This document shows, piece after piece, positions 1 through 5,997 of a stretch of 7,090 nucleotides of DNA. Each line of letters opens with the position of its first letter. The stretch's first letter is position 1. Origin of the DNA: Myxococcales bacterium (GTDB lineage: Bacteria; Myxococcota; Myxococcia; Myxococcales; Myxococcaceae); contig PMBV01000263.1 in NCBI GenBank assembly GCA_003153055.1, forward strand, positions 1-7,090, written 5' to 3'. The translations under genes were made by a program, and so were the position numbers. The notes below the pieces were generated by a model. It was not told the DNA's origin and made no database searches. It saw nothing but the letters and a program-made list of their open reading frames with translations.

Positions 1-294
1 GTGAGCGCCGACGAGGTGCCCGACCCCACCGCGCTGACGATCGAGACGAGACTCAATGGGCAGCGGGTTCAGCACGGCCGCGCGTCCGACATGATCTTCC
101 CCATCGGAGTGCTCCTCAGGTACATCACCCAGTTCACCGAGCTCAACCCGGGAGACATCATCGCCACGGGGACTCCCGGCGGCGTGGGCTTCAAGCGAAC
201 GCCTCCGCTCTTCATGAAACGCGGCGACGTGGTCGAGGTGGAGATTTCAACGCTGGGCACCCTCAGGAACCCCATCGAGGACGCCAGCACCTGA
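1..294 (+). CDS. Fumarylacetoacetate hydrolase (FAH) family protein, 3' part only
   Basis: This is the C-terminal 97 codons of an FAH-fold enzyme. The family cleaves or isomerises acylpyruvates and related diketo acids at a divalent-metal site in the cytoplasm (fumarylpyruvate, acylpyruvate or homoprotocatechuate-pathway intermediates). Visible family landmarks are ADEVPDP at residues 3-9, LNG and VQ at about 18-24, SDMIF at about 29-33, PGDIIATGTPGGVG at about 50-63, a GDVVEVEI strand and the usual ending GTLRNP. The GTG at base 1 encodes the Val/Ile that normally precedes the A-D-E-V-P-D-P motif, so it is an internal codon. Full members run to roughly 200-300 residues, so most of the gene lies left of the window. 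The substrate cannot be told from this part. Its last 48 bases overlap the 3' end of the opposite-strand gene. The family call is firm and the exact reaction is unknown. Confidence 0.9.
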   Translation: MSADEVPDPTALTIETRLNGQRVQHGRASDMIFPIGVLLRYITQFTELNPGDIIATGTPGGVGFKRTPPLFMKRGDVVEVEISTLGTLRNPIEDAST

Positions 295-1374
295 GGCCAG
301 CTCCAGCTCGAGCTCCAGAGGCAGGGCGGCCTCGACCTCGAGCTCCCGGGGCAACAGCTCCAGGTCTTGCATCGAGGGCTCGGCGGCCAGCATGGCCCCG
401 ACCGGCGCGGACAACACCGCGGGGCGTGGCCCCTGCCCTGGAATGGGCAACAGGTGGTTCGCCTCACGAACGTGCCGGGCGAGCTGCCGGGCCACCAGGT
501 CGACCATCTGGAACGCGAACCGATGACCCGAGGCGAAGAGCTGATCGAAGTCTCGCTCGACCATGCGAAACAGCGTGGCCGGCCCGGCCGTCACGCAGCT
601 GGCTGACCTCGGCCCGTTGTCGATGCAGGCCACTTGGCCGAACATGGTGCCCGGCGGCAGGGTGGCGAGCGTCTTGCCGTTGCGGCCCACCAGCACCTCT
701 CCTTCGACGATGAACCAGGGCCCATCACTCGGCTCCTGCTCGGCGAAGATGGGGGTCACCTGGCTCACCTCGATCACCTCGAGCTTCTGGGCCAGGGCCA
801 GCTTCACCAGCGAAGGCAGCCCCCGAAACGGCGGGAACCGCTCGAGGGCCTCCACCTCGGGGTGCGAGCCAGGACCGAGCCGGGGCGTGTGGATGCGGTT
901 GTGACCCACCGCGACAATGCGGGCATCGGTCTGCCGGAGCTTGAAGCACAGGTTGACGCACAGCTTGCGCAGCACCTTGAAGGCGGTGGGCGAGAAGGCG
1001 GTGCGCAGCGCCTGAAAGGCCTCCCCGTCAAGGCGGTAGGCCGGGCCACCCACCACCACCAGCGCGCTGCCCGAGCGCGGCCCTTCGTCGACCAAGGCCA
1101 GCTCACCCACCACTTCCCCAGCGCGGGCGTACATCACCACCACCGGCCGCCGAGCCCCTCCCTGACTCGAGGAGACGCTGACTTCGGTGCCCTGCCCCAG
1201 CACCCACATTGCCCGACCTTCTTCGCCCTCTCTGAAGAGGCTCTCACCCGCCGAGAGCTCGACTGGATCCAGAAGTTGGCACACCTCCTCGACCCCCTCC
1301 TCGCCGATCAGCGCAAACAAGGGGACCGAACAGATGAGCTTCGCGGCGGCAGAATTTGCATTCACGAGGGCCAC
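247..1374 (-). CDS. Tandem cyclic-nucleotide-binding-domain protein without an output domain
   Basis: This 375-residue protein has two CRP/PKA-type cyclic-nucleotide-binding (CNB) domains and no helix-turn-helix, kinase or channel part. Domain 1 spans about residues 16-135 and has a canonical phosphate-binding cassette, GELAL (90-94) then PRS, with Glu91 and Arg100. Domain 2 spans about 178-300; its cassette reads FGQVA then PRS, so the usual Glu is Gln247 while Arg256 is kept. Residues 310-375 form a Pro/Ala- and Leu/Glu-rich tail (LELELEL near 353-359) with no recognisable domain. No signal peptide or membrane segment is seen, so it is probably cytoplasmic. The GTG start at 1374 is supported by AGGAAAGGA (1388-1380) five bases upstream. 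The tandem layout resembles PKA regulatory subunits, and such stand-alone CNB proteins are frequent in myxobacteria. The ligand (cAMP, cGMP or none) and the partner are unknown. Confidence 0.85.
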   Translation of the reverse strand: MALVNANSAAAKLICSVPLFALIGEEGVEEVCQLLDPVELSAGESLFREGEEGRAMWVLGQGTEVSVSSSQGGARRPVVVMYARAGEVVGELALVDEGPRSGSALVVVGGPAYRLDGEAFQALRTAFSPTAFKVLRKLCVNLCFKLRQTDARIVAVGHNRIHTPRLGPGSHPEVEALERFPPFRGLPSLVKLALAQKLEVIEVSQVTPIFAEQEPSDGPWFIVEGEVLVGRNGKTLATLPPGTMFGQVACIDNGPRSASCVTAGPATLFRMVERDFDQLFASGHRFAFQMVDLVARQLARHVREANHLLPIPGQGPRPAVLSAPVGAMLAAEPSMQDLELLPRELEVEAALPLELELELASGAGVLDGVPEGAQR

Positions 1375-1379
1375 GAGAA

Positions 1380-1388
1380 TCCTTTCCT
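1380..1388 (-). promoter_or_regulatory. Ribosome binding site for the cyclic-nucleotide-binding gene
   Basis: On the minus strand AGGAAAGGA lies five bases before the GTG at 1374. It is a good Shine-Dalgarno match and decides the non-ATG start. Confidence 0.6.
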
Positions 1389-1404
1389 AGCACGTCCGGG
1401 CGGT

Positions 1405-1410
1405 TACACT
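1405..1410 (+). promoter_or_regulatory. Possible -10 element just upstream of the barrel-protein gene
   Basis: TACACT matches TATAAT at four of six positions and lies eight bases before the ATG at 1419. Transcription from it would begin at or within a few bases of the start codon, giving a leaderless message. That fits the lack of any Shine-Dalgarno sequence in the bases between. No convincing -35 hexamer is seen (CTTTCC occupies the expected place), so this is a weak, sequence-only call. Confidence 0.25.
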
Positions 1411-1418
1411 GTTTCCTC

Positions 1419-2765
1419 ATGACTTCCACCTCAGTGCGGGTACTCACGTTCGGGATCCTGCTGGCAGCCTTCGAGGCGTCGGCACAACGGATCTCAATCC
1501 CCGACTTCTCGGGTCGCGGCGCCGGCGCGGTCCGCACCCAATTGGTGAACCAGCTCTGCGACACGGCCGAATGCGTCGCTGCGACCAAGGTAACCGTCGG
1601 CGGCAAGCCCGACATGAAGAAGGCGAAGCGGGAGCAGCTCCAGTACTTCGTCACCGGAATCGTCGGCAAGGCCAAGAAGGGCAAGGGGACGCAGCTCGAG
1701 CTGACGGTGGTCCCGGTCAAGGGCGGCGCCAAGGTCAAGCGCGTCTTCCCCCTCGAGAAAAACGGGGCCCTCGCCGCCCACACCCTCGACGCGGCGGTCG
1801 AGTTGGTGCGAGGCGCGATCGGACCCGCCGAGGCTGCGCCCCAGCCGACTCCCATTGCCGAGCCGGTCGCCGAGCCCACGCCTACACCGACGCCGTACCG
1901 AAGTCCGTCGACCACCACCGAGCCGAGCGAGCCCACGGAGCCATCGGTCGCCGAGCGCACCCCTGAGCCCACGCCAGCGGCGACCCCGACCGCGACGCGC
2001 AAGTCGACCTACAAGCCCATCATCTTCGCGCTCGAGATTGGCACCGACATTCTCAATCGCCAGCTCGCCTATGCTGACGCGACCACCAACAACGTTCGCC
2101 AGTATGATCTCGCCGCCTTCCCCCTGCCAACCCTGAAGCTCGAGTTTTACCCCCTGGCGTTCGCCCGCACCGACATCTTGTCGGGCCTGGGGCTGGAAGG
2201 CTCCTTCGGCATCGCCCCGTTCCTCAAGTCGCGGCGGCAGACGGCCACCGACACGCTCGAGGTCTACCCGACTACCGCCATGAAGCTCGACGTCGGTCTC
2301 CGTTGGCGCATCGTGGTGTCCCCCACCTTCCCCCTGGCCATCACACCCTATGTGGGGTTTCGGCTGCAGTCCTTCTCGGTCGGCACGCTGGACAACGGCG
2401 ACGGCACCACCACCCGGCTCGATGGGCTGCCCAACATCGCCTTCGTCGGGATGAAGCTCGGGGTCGCCCTCGAGGTGCCGGTGGTGAACAACCTGCTCTA
2501 CCTGGTGGGGCGCTTCGGGATCCTCCCCATTTTCTCATCGGGTGAGATCATCTCGGCGAACTTCTTCCTGGCCGGCTCGACCTTCGGCTTCGAGGCCAAC
2601 GCCGGGCTCGCGGTACAGCCGCTCAAGTTCCTGCAAATCCGCGCGACGTTCGAGTACACGCAGTACGGCCTGACCTTCCAGACGCAAGACGGAGAGCCCT
2701 ACGTCGCGGCGGGCGCCACCGACCGGTACCTGGGCGGCAACTTGGCGGTGAGGCTCCAGTTCTGA
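1419..2765 (+). CDS. Secreted outer-membrane beta-barrel protein with N-terminal periplasmic domain
   Basis: The protein is 448 residues from the ATG at 1419. A signal peptide covers about residues 1-22 (hydrophobic VLTFGILLAAF, cleavage after ASA). A small alpha/beta domain (about 24-135; ISIPDFSGRGAGAVRTQLV, two Cys at 47 and 52) resembles the front of TolB/CsgG-like 'variable-copy' periplasmic domains, but that likeness is weak. A Pro/Thr/Glu/Ala linker follows (about 138-196), then alternating amphipathic strands from about 200 to the end (LKLEFYPLAF, MKLDVGLRWRIVV, ITPYVGFRLQSF, FEANAGLAVQ, IRATFEYTQYG). The chain ends NLAVRLQF, a C-terminal Phe as in the beta-signal read by the BAM complex. 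An ATG at 1356 would add 21 residues ahead of the signal peptide and overlap the divergent gene's start, so 1419 is preferred. Nineteen bases separate its stop from the methyltransferase start. The function is not recognised; a structural or envelope role is inference. Confidence 0.8.
   Translation: MTSTSVRVLTFGILLAAFEASAQRISIPDFSGRGAGAVRTQLVNQLCDTAECVAATKVTVGGKPDMKKAKREQLQYFVTGIVGKAKKGKGTQLELTVVPVKGGAKVKRVFPLEKNGALAAHTLDAAVELVRGAIGPAEAAPQPTPIAEPVAEPTPTPTPYRSPSTTTEPSEPTEPSVAERTPEPTPAATPTATRKSTYKPIIFALEIGTDILNRQLAYADATTNNVRQYDLAAFPLPTLKLEFYPLAFARTDILSGLGLEGSFGIAPFLKSRRQTATDTLEVYPTTAMKLDVGLRWRIVVSPTFPLAITPYVGFRLQSFSVGTLDNGDGTTTRLDGLPNIAFVGMKLGVALEVPVVNNLLYLVGRFGILPIFSSGEIISANFFLAGSTFGFEANAGLAVQPLKFLQIRATFEYTQYGLTFQTQDGEPYVAAGATDRYLGGNLAVRLQF
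1829..2007 (+). repeat. Low-complexity Pro/Thr/Glu linker coding region
   Basis: About 59 codons (residues 138-196 of the barrel protein) are dominated by Pro, Thr, Glu and Ala, with recurring short units such as AEP, EPT and TPTP. It reads as a flexible periplasmic tether between the N-terminal domain and the barrel. The DNA repeats are imperfect and stay in frame. The length of such tracts commonly varies between strains. Confidence 0.6.
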
Positions 2766-2784
2766 TCTCGCTCGATGATGATAA

Positions 2785-3963
2785 GTGGCCTCGGTGACAC
2801 AGGCCACGGTTCGAATTTCGAAGAAGGGCGTCGATCGCTGGAAGGCCGGCCACCCATGGATCTACGCCGCCGACGTCGAGTCGGCGCCGGCGCCCCTCTC
2901 GGGAGGCGAGATCGTTCGGGTGGAGGACACCCGCGGCTGGTTCCTGGGCCAAGCCTACTTCTCTCGCCAATCGAAGATCGTCCTCCGCTGGCTGGCGTGG
3001 AACGACACGCCAGTGGACGAGGCCTTCTTCCGCGCCCGCCTCGAGGCCGCCGACGCCCTGCGCCGCCGGGCCTGCCCCGAGGAGACCGCCTACCGGGTGG
3101 TGCACGGAGAAGCCGACCTGCTTCCTGGCCTGGTCGTCGATCGCTTCGGCGACTGCCTCTCAGTGCAGTTCCTCATCAAGGGCACCGAGCTCCGCAAGGC
3201 GATGTGGGTGGCGCTCCTCGACGCCCACTTCAAGCCCAAGGCCATCGTGAACCGCTCGGACGCCGCGGTGCGCCGCCTGGAGGGCCTCGAGCCCGAGAAG
3301 GGGCTGCTCGCCGGGACCCTCCCGGGGCCCATCACCTACCGCGAGGGGCACGTGGTGATGGAGGTCGACCTGCTCACCGGCCAGAAGACCGGCGCGTTCC
3401 TCGATCAGCGGGACAACCACGTGGTCGCCTCTCAGTGGGGCGCGGGGGAGGCCCTCGACTGCTTCAGCTATGCCGGAGGCTTCGCGCTCCAACTGGCGCT
3501 CAAGGCCAAGCGGGTGACGGCGGTGGAGATCTCCCAGCCCGCCTGCGAGCAGATCAAGGCCAACGCCGCGCGCAATCAACTGACCAACGTCGAGGTCGTC
3601 ACCGCCAACGCCTTCGACTTCCTCCGCGACGCGGTCGACGAGGGCCGGCACTTCGACACCATCGTGCTCGACCCGCCGTCGTTCGCGAAGAACAAGGACG
3701 CCATCGAGGGCGCGGTGCGTGGGTACAAGGAGATCAACCTGAGGGCCATGCAGCTGCTCAACCCCTCGGGCACGCTCATCACCGCGAGCTGCACGTACCA
3801 CATCGACGAGGCCCGCTTCGAGGCCATGCTCGACAGTGCCGCGGCCGACGCCAAGCGCCGGGTGCAGATCGTCGAGCGCCGAGGCGCGGGGCCTGATCAC
3901 CCCGTGCTGCTGGGCCTCCGAGAGACCCGCTACCTCAAGTGCTTCGTCTTGCGAGTAACCTAG
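2785..3963 (+). CDS. rlmI: Class I SAM-dependent rRNA methyltransferase, RlmI-like
   Basis: This 392-residue protein matches the length of the RlmI/YccW family (E. coli RlmI, about 396), which makes 5-methylcytosine in 23S rRNA (C1962 in E. coli) using S-adenosylmethionine. The N-terminal PUA-like RNA-binding region covers about 5-75 (HPWIYAADVES at 23-33). A middle domain covers about 80-190, with LPGLVVDRFGD at 113-123. The Rossmann methyltransferase domain starts near 195: KTGAFLDQRDN (201-211), SAM motif I DCFSYAGGFAL (225-235), acidic end of strand 2 VEIS (247-250), motif IV LDPPSF (295-300) and motif VI SCTYH (335-339) with the likely nucleophile Cys336. The end, HPV...ETRYLK, is typical. 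The start is uncertain: GTG 2785 and GTG 2794 are both in frame and neither has a clear Shine-Dalgarno. It is probably co-transcribed with the preceding gene. The target base in this organism is inferred from the family. Confidence 0.88.
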   Translation: MASVTQATVRISKKGVDRWKAGHPWIYAADVESAPAPLSGGEIVRVEDTRGWFLGQAYFSRQSKIVLRWLAWNDTPVDEAFFRARLEAADALRRRACPEETAYRVVHGEADLLPGLVVDRFGDCLSVQFLIKGTELRKAMWVALLDAHFKPKAIVNRSDAAVRRLEGLEPEKGLLAGTLPGPITYREGHVVMEVDLLTGQKTGAFLDQRDNHVVASQWGAGEALDCFSYAGGFALQLALKAKRVTAVEISQPACEQIKANAARNQLTNVEVVTANAFDFLRDAVDEGRHFDTIVLDPPSFAKNKDAIEGAVRGYKEINLRAMQLLNPSGTLITASCTYHIDEARFEAMLDSAAADAKRRVQIVERRGAGPDHPVLLGLRETRYLKCFVLRVT

Positions 3964-3971
3964 CCCCGAGC

Positions 3972-4985
3972 CTATTCCCGCGCGGGGAAGGCCGGGTCGG
4001 CCCGGGCGGCGAGGAACAGCGACAGGTTCAACAGGTAGGCGATGGCGAGGGCCGGCACCACCCCGACGCAGCAGAGGGCCAGGCCCCCCAGCATCACCAG
4101 CCCGACGACGAAGCTGTACCCGAAGGCCGTGAGCCGCAGGCCCGAGCCCACCTGCCAGGCCCGCTGGAGCGCCTCCACTGGCGTCGCCTCCGAGACGACC
4201 AGCTCGGGCACCCCGAAGAGCCACAGCGGGTAGAGCCACACGGCGAAGGCGACCAGCGCGATGCTGGCGAGGAGCACGCCCACGATGACGGGGAGCCGGA
4301 GCGCCTGCTCGAAGGCGTCGAAGGAGAGCTCGTGCACCGAGAGGCCAGTCGACAGCAGTACGCCCCCGAAGATGAGCCCGAAGACCATGGCCATGGGCAC
4401 GTAGGTGATGACCATGAGAATGATGTTCAGCACCACGTACCGGCCGAGCTTGCGGCCCTGGGAAAACAAGCGCCCCAGGTCGACCTTCTTCCCATCGAGG
4501 GCGTCGATGAGCACTCGGTAGAGCCCCAGCATCACGAAGCCCTGGACCACCATGTTGAGGACCATGCCCACCGAGGTGCCCAGCGCTAACGCTCCGAAGA
4601 TGCCCGGGAGATCGGCCCGCGAGCTCGAGCTGTCGAAGCCACCCCCCATCAGCCCGATGGCGATCTGGTTGAGCGCGCTCGTCACGCCCGTGGCGAAGCC
4701 GGCGATGGCGAAGAAGACCAGCACAGCCAGGGACAGCATGAGCCAGTCGCGCTTGAAGGTGTCGTAGGCGTAGGCGAACAGCTGGTTGAAGGTGAAGTCG
4801 CTCCGGGTGAAGGGGAAGGCGGTGCGCTCGACCATCTCGCGGCACGTCGGGCACCACGGCTCGGCCCCGTCTGACGAGCACTCGGAGCACATGAAGTTGC
4901 CGCACCGCGAGCAGACACGCGTCGCCGGCTGACCCAGGTGAATGGCGCACTGGGCTCCCGAAGGTGCGCCGCGCGGTGGCTCCAT
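3972..4985 (-). CDS. B-box-like zinc finger fused to a multi-helix membrane protein
   Basis: The protein is 337 residues. Residues 13-48 hold a cysteine/histidine-rich finger: C13-x2-H16, C25-x2-C28, C33-x2-C36, C45-x2-C48. This layout resembles B-box-type fingers seen at the front of membrane proteins in myxobacteria and probably binds two zinc ions. After FTRSDFTFNQLFAYAYDTFKRD come about six hydrophobic segments, near 82-104, 130-158, 183-212, 232-256, 285-304 and 305-326. The PELVVSEATPVEALQRAW segment (260-277) before the last helices resembles the YciC and glycerophosphodiesterase membrane-domain families, which lack a known enzymatic site. No signal peptide is seen, so the finger is probably cytoplasmic. 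The ATG at 4985 is chosen because GGGAGG (5000-4995) lies nine bases upstream. A GTG at 5090 would add 35 low-quality residues and cover the divergent gene. The function is unknown; a role in membrane organisation or regulation is inference. Confidence 0.8.
   Translation of the reverse strand: MEPPRGAPSGAQCAIHLGQPATRVCSRCGNFMCSECSSDGAEPWCPTCREMVERTAFPFTRSDFTFNQLFAYAYDTFKRDWLMLSLAVLVFFAIAGFATGVTSALNQIAIGLMGGGFDSSSSRADLPGIFGALALGTSVGMVLNMVVQGFVMLGLYRVLIDALDGKKVDLGRLFSQGRKLGRYVVLNIILMVITYVPMAMVFGLIFGGVLLSTGLSVHELSFDAFEQALRLPVIVGVLLASIALVAFAVWLYPLWLFGVPELVVSEATPVEALQRAWQVGSGLRLTAFGYSFVVGLVMLGGLALCCVGVVPALAIAYLLNLSLFLAARADPAFPARE
3975..4005. other. Paired inverted repeats at a convergent gene junction
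   Basis: Two small hairpins lie side by side: TTCCC/GGGAA around a five-base GCGCG loop (3975-3989), and GGCCG/CGGCC around GGT (3990-4002), the latter with an alternative CCGGG/CCCGG fold to 4005. They sit inside the last codons of the membrane-protein gene, just past the methyltransferase stop. No T-run follows on either strand, so this is not a standard intrinsic terminator. It may slow transcription arriving from both sides, or may be chance in GC-rich DNA. Confidence 0.25.
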
Positions 4986-4994
4986 GGTGTAGTC

Positions 4995-5000
4995 CCTCCC
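4995..5000 (-). promoter_or_regulatory. Ribosome binding site for the zinc-finger membrane protein
   Basis: GGGAGG on the minus strand lies nine bases before the ATG at 4985 and fixes that start. It occupies nearly all of the 16-bp gap to the divergent gene, leaving no room for promoters between the two start codons. Confidence 0.6.
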
Positions 5001-5001
5001 T

Positions 5002-5469
5002 GTGGCCCGCAAGGTACGCGGTAGAGAAGAAACCTGCGAGGCTCTCGACCGGGCCTCGGCGCTCGACGACACCGAGCACGTGCTGGCCAAGGCGAGCCGG
5101 GTGTGGGCGCGGTGGGCCTGCCCGAGCTCCGGGGCGTGCTGTCAGCTCCGGGTGACGGGCCGCTCGCCGTGGCTATGGCCGACCGAGTGGTGGGTGCTCG
5201 AGCGAGCGCTGGAGTCGGAGCACCGAGCCATGCCCCCCGCGCGGGCCGACGGCGGCTGCCGGTTTCTCGACGAGACGGGCCTGCGCTGTACCGTCTATGA
5301 GGCCCGCCCCTTCGGGTGCCGAACCTACTTCTGTGAACGAGGCCGGGGGCCCGAGCTCAAGGGGCTCTCGACCCACGAGCTGCTCGACGAGCTGGCGCGC
5401 ATCAACATCGCCGTCGACTCCGCCTCGGCCCCCCGCCCCATCGAGGCGTGGTCGACAGATCCACCGTGA
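5002..5469 (+). CDS. YkgJ-family cysteine-cluster protein
   Basis: This 155-residue cytoplasmic protein carries the YkgJ (CxxCxxCC-type) cluster, a predicted metal- or Fe-S-binding module of unproven reaction. The ligand cysteines are C40-x5-C46-C47 (ACPSSGACC), C86 (GGCRFLD), C96 (LRCTVYEARP), C106 and C111 (FGCRTYFCERG). The phrase C-x-V-Y-E-A-R-P-x-x-C-R is highly characteristic of the family. Another Cys is at residue 12 in the predicted N-terminal helix. An in-frame TAG at 4990-4992 limits the start to GTG 5002 or later (GTG 5080 and 5101 are alternatives). I chose 5002 because the added helix looks like real protein, but it has no Shine-Dalgarno and may be translated from a leaderless or coupled message. 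The ECF sigma gene begins 21 bases after its stop, so the two are probably co-transcribed. The family call is strong and the physiological role unknown. Confidence 0.85.
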   Translation: MARKVRGREETCEALDRASALDDTEHVLAKASRVWARWACPSSGACCQLRVTGRSPWLWPTEWWVLERALESEHRAMPPARADGGCRFLDETGLRCTVYEARPFGCRTYFCERGRGPELKGLSTHELLDELARINIAVDSASAPRPIEAWSTDPP

Positions 5470-5490
5470 GGGCCGTGCGTTGAAGAGGGC

Positions 5491-5994
5491 ATGAGCGCGT
5501 TACCCCCTCTCACCGACGTCTACCAGCAGCACCGCCGTCGCGCCGTGGCGGTGGCGCGGCGAATCTTGAGAGACGCCGATGACGCCGAAGACGTGGTGCA
5601 GGAGGTCTTCGCGCGCATGTGTGCCCAGGGTGTCCGCTTCGATGGAGCCTCGGCCTATACGACCTGGTTGCACCGGGTGCTGGTCAACTCCTCCATCAAC
5701 CACCTGCGGGCGCGGCGACGACGGGGCACGCTGTCGAGCCCGATCTCGAGCACCGAGGGGCCCGAAGAGGCGGCCGTGGGTCACGAGGAGCAGCGGCTGC
5801 TCCTGGCCGCCCTGGCCGAGCTGAGCGAGCAGCACCGGCAAGTCGTGACCTTGAGAGATCTGCGCGGGCATTCGTACCCCGAGATCGCCCGCATGCTGGG
5901 AATGGCCGAGGGCACCGTGAAGAGCGCCCTCAACCGGGGCCGGGCCTGTCTCGCAGGACGGGTCCAGGCGATGACCGACGAGCAGCCGGCCTGA
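5491..5994 (+). CDS. ECF-type RNA polymerase sigma factor
   Basis: This is a compact 167-residue group-4 sigma factor that directs core RNA polymerase to alternative promoters. Region 2 covers about residues 8-77: YQQHRRRAVAVARRIL, then the core-binding DADDAEDVVQEVFAR (28-42) and TTWLHRVLVNSSINHLRARRRR (57-78). A short Ser-rich linker follows (80-96). Region 4 covers about 103-157: LAELSEQHRQVVTLRDLRG, then the helix-turn-helix YPEIARMLGMAEGTVKSALNRGR (129-151). There is no C-terminal extension (SnoaL, TPR or transmembrane part). The ATG at 5491 has a purine run, GAAGAGGG, immediately upstream (5482-5489), closer than ideal. It follows the YkgJ gene by 21 bp, and the next gene is convergent with 3 bp between stops, so no zinc-finger anti-sigma gene follows it. 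Target promoters and controlling signal are unknown. Confidence 0.9.
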   Translation: MSALPPLTDVYQQHRRRAVAVARRILRDADDAEDVVQEVFARMCAQGVRFDGASAYTTWLHRVLVNSSINHLRARRRRGTLSSPISSTEGPEEAAVGHEEQRLLLAALAELSEQHRQVVTLRDLRGHSYPEIARMLGMAEGTVKSALNRGRACLAGRVQAMTDEQPA

Positions 5995-5997
5995 CGG

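Noticed and set aside
1..3. GTG at base 1 as the start of a short FAH protein
   Set aside because: It aligns with the Val/Ile preceding the family's A-D-E-V-P-D-P motif, so it is an internal codon of a gene cut by the window edge.
634..1422. A 262-codon plus-strand frame opposite the cyclic-nucleotide-binding gene
   Set aside because: Its His/Gln/Arg-rich translation has no recognisable domain, and the opposite strand encodes two convincing CNB domains.
1829..2007. Tandem repeat array or CRISPR-like element in the Pro/Thr/Glu region
   Set aside because: The units are short, imperfect, in frame and without spacers; protein linker composition explains them.
2775..3896. A 373-codon plus-strand frame starting 10 bases before the methyltransferase
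   Set aside because: It is a shifted frame of the methyltransferase gene, Arg/Pro/Gly-rich and without motifs; the RlmI motifs are all in the other frame.
3975..4005. Intrinsic terminator at the convergent junction
   Set aside because: The two hairpins are short and no T-run follows on either strand. I kept them only as an inverted-repeat note.
3160..5079. A 639-codon open frame on the minus strand, longest in the window
   Set aside because: It runs antisense to the rRNA methyltransferase and out of frame with the zinc-finger membrane gene, both of which have clear family motifs. Its translation is low-complexity Arg/Gly/Ala/His, typical of a shadow frame in GC-rich DNA.
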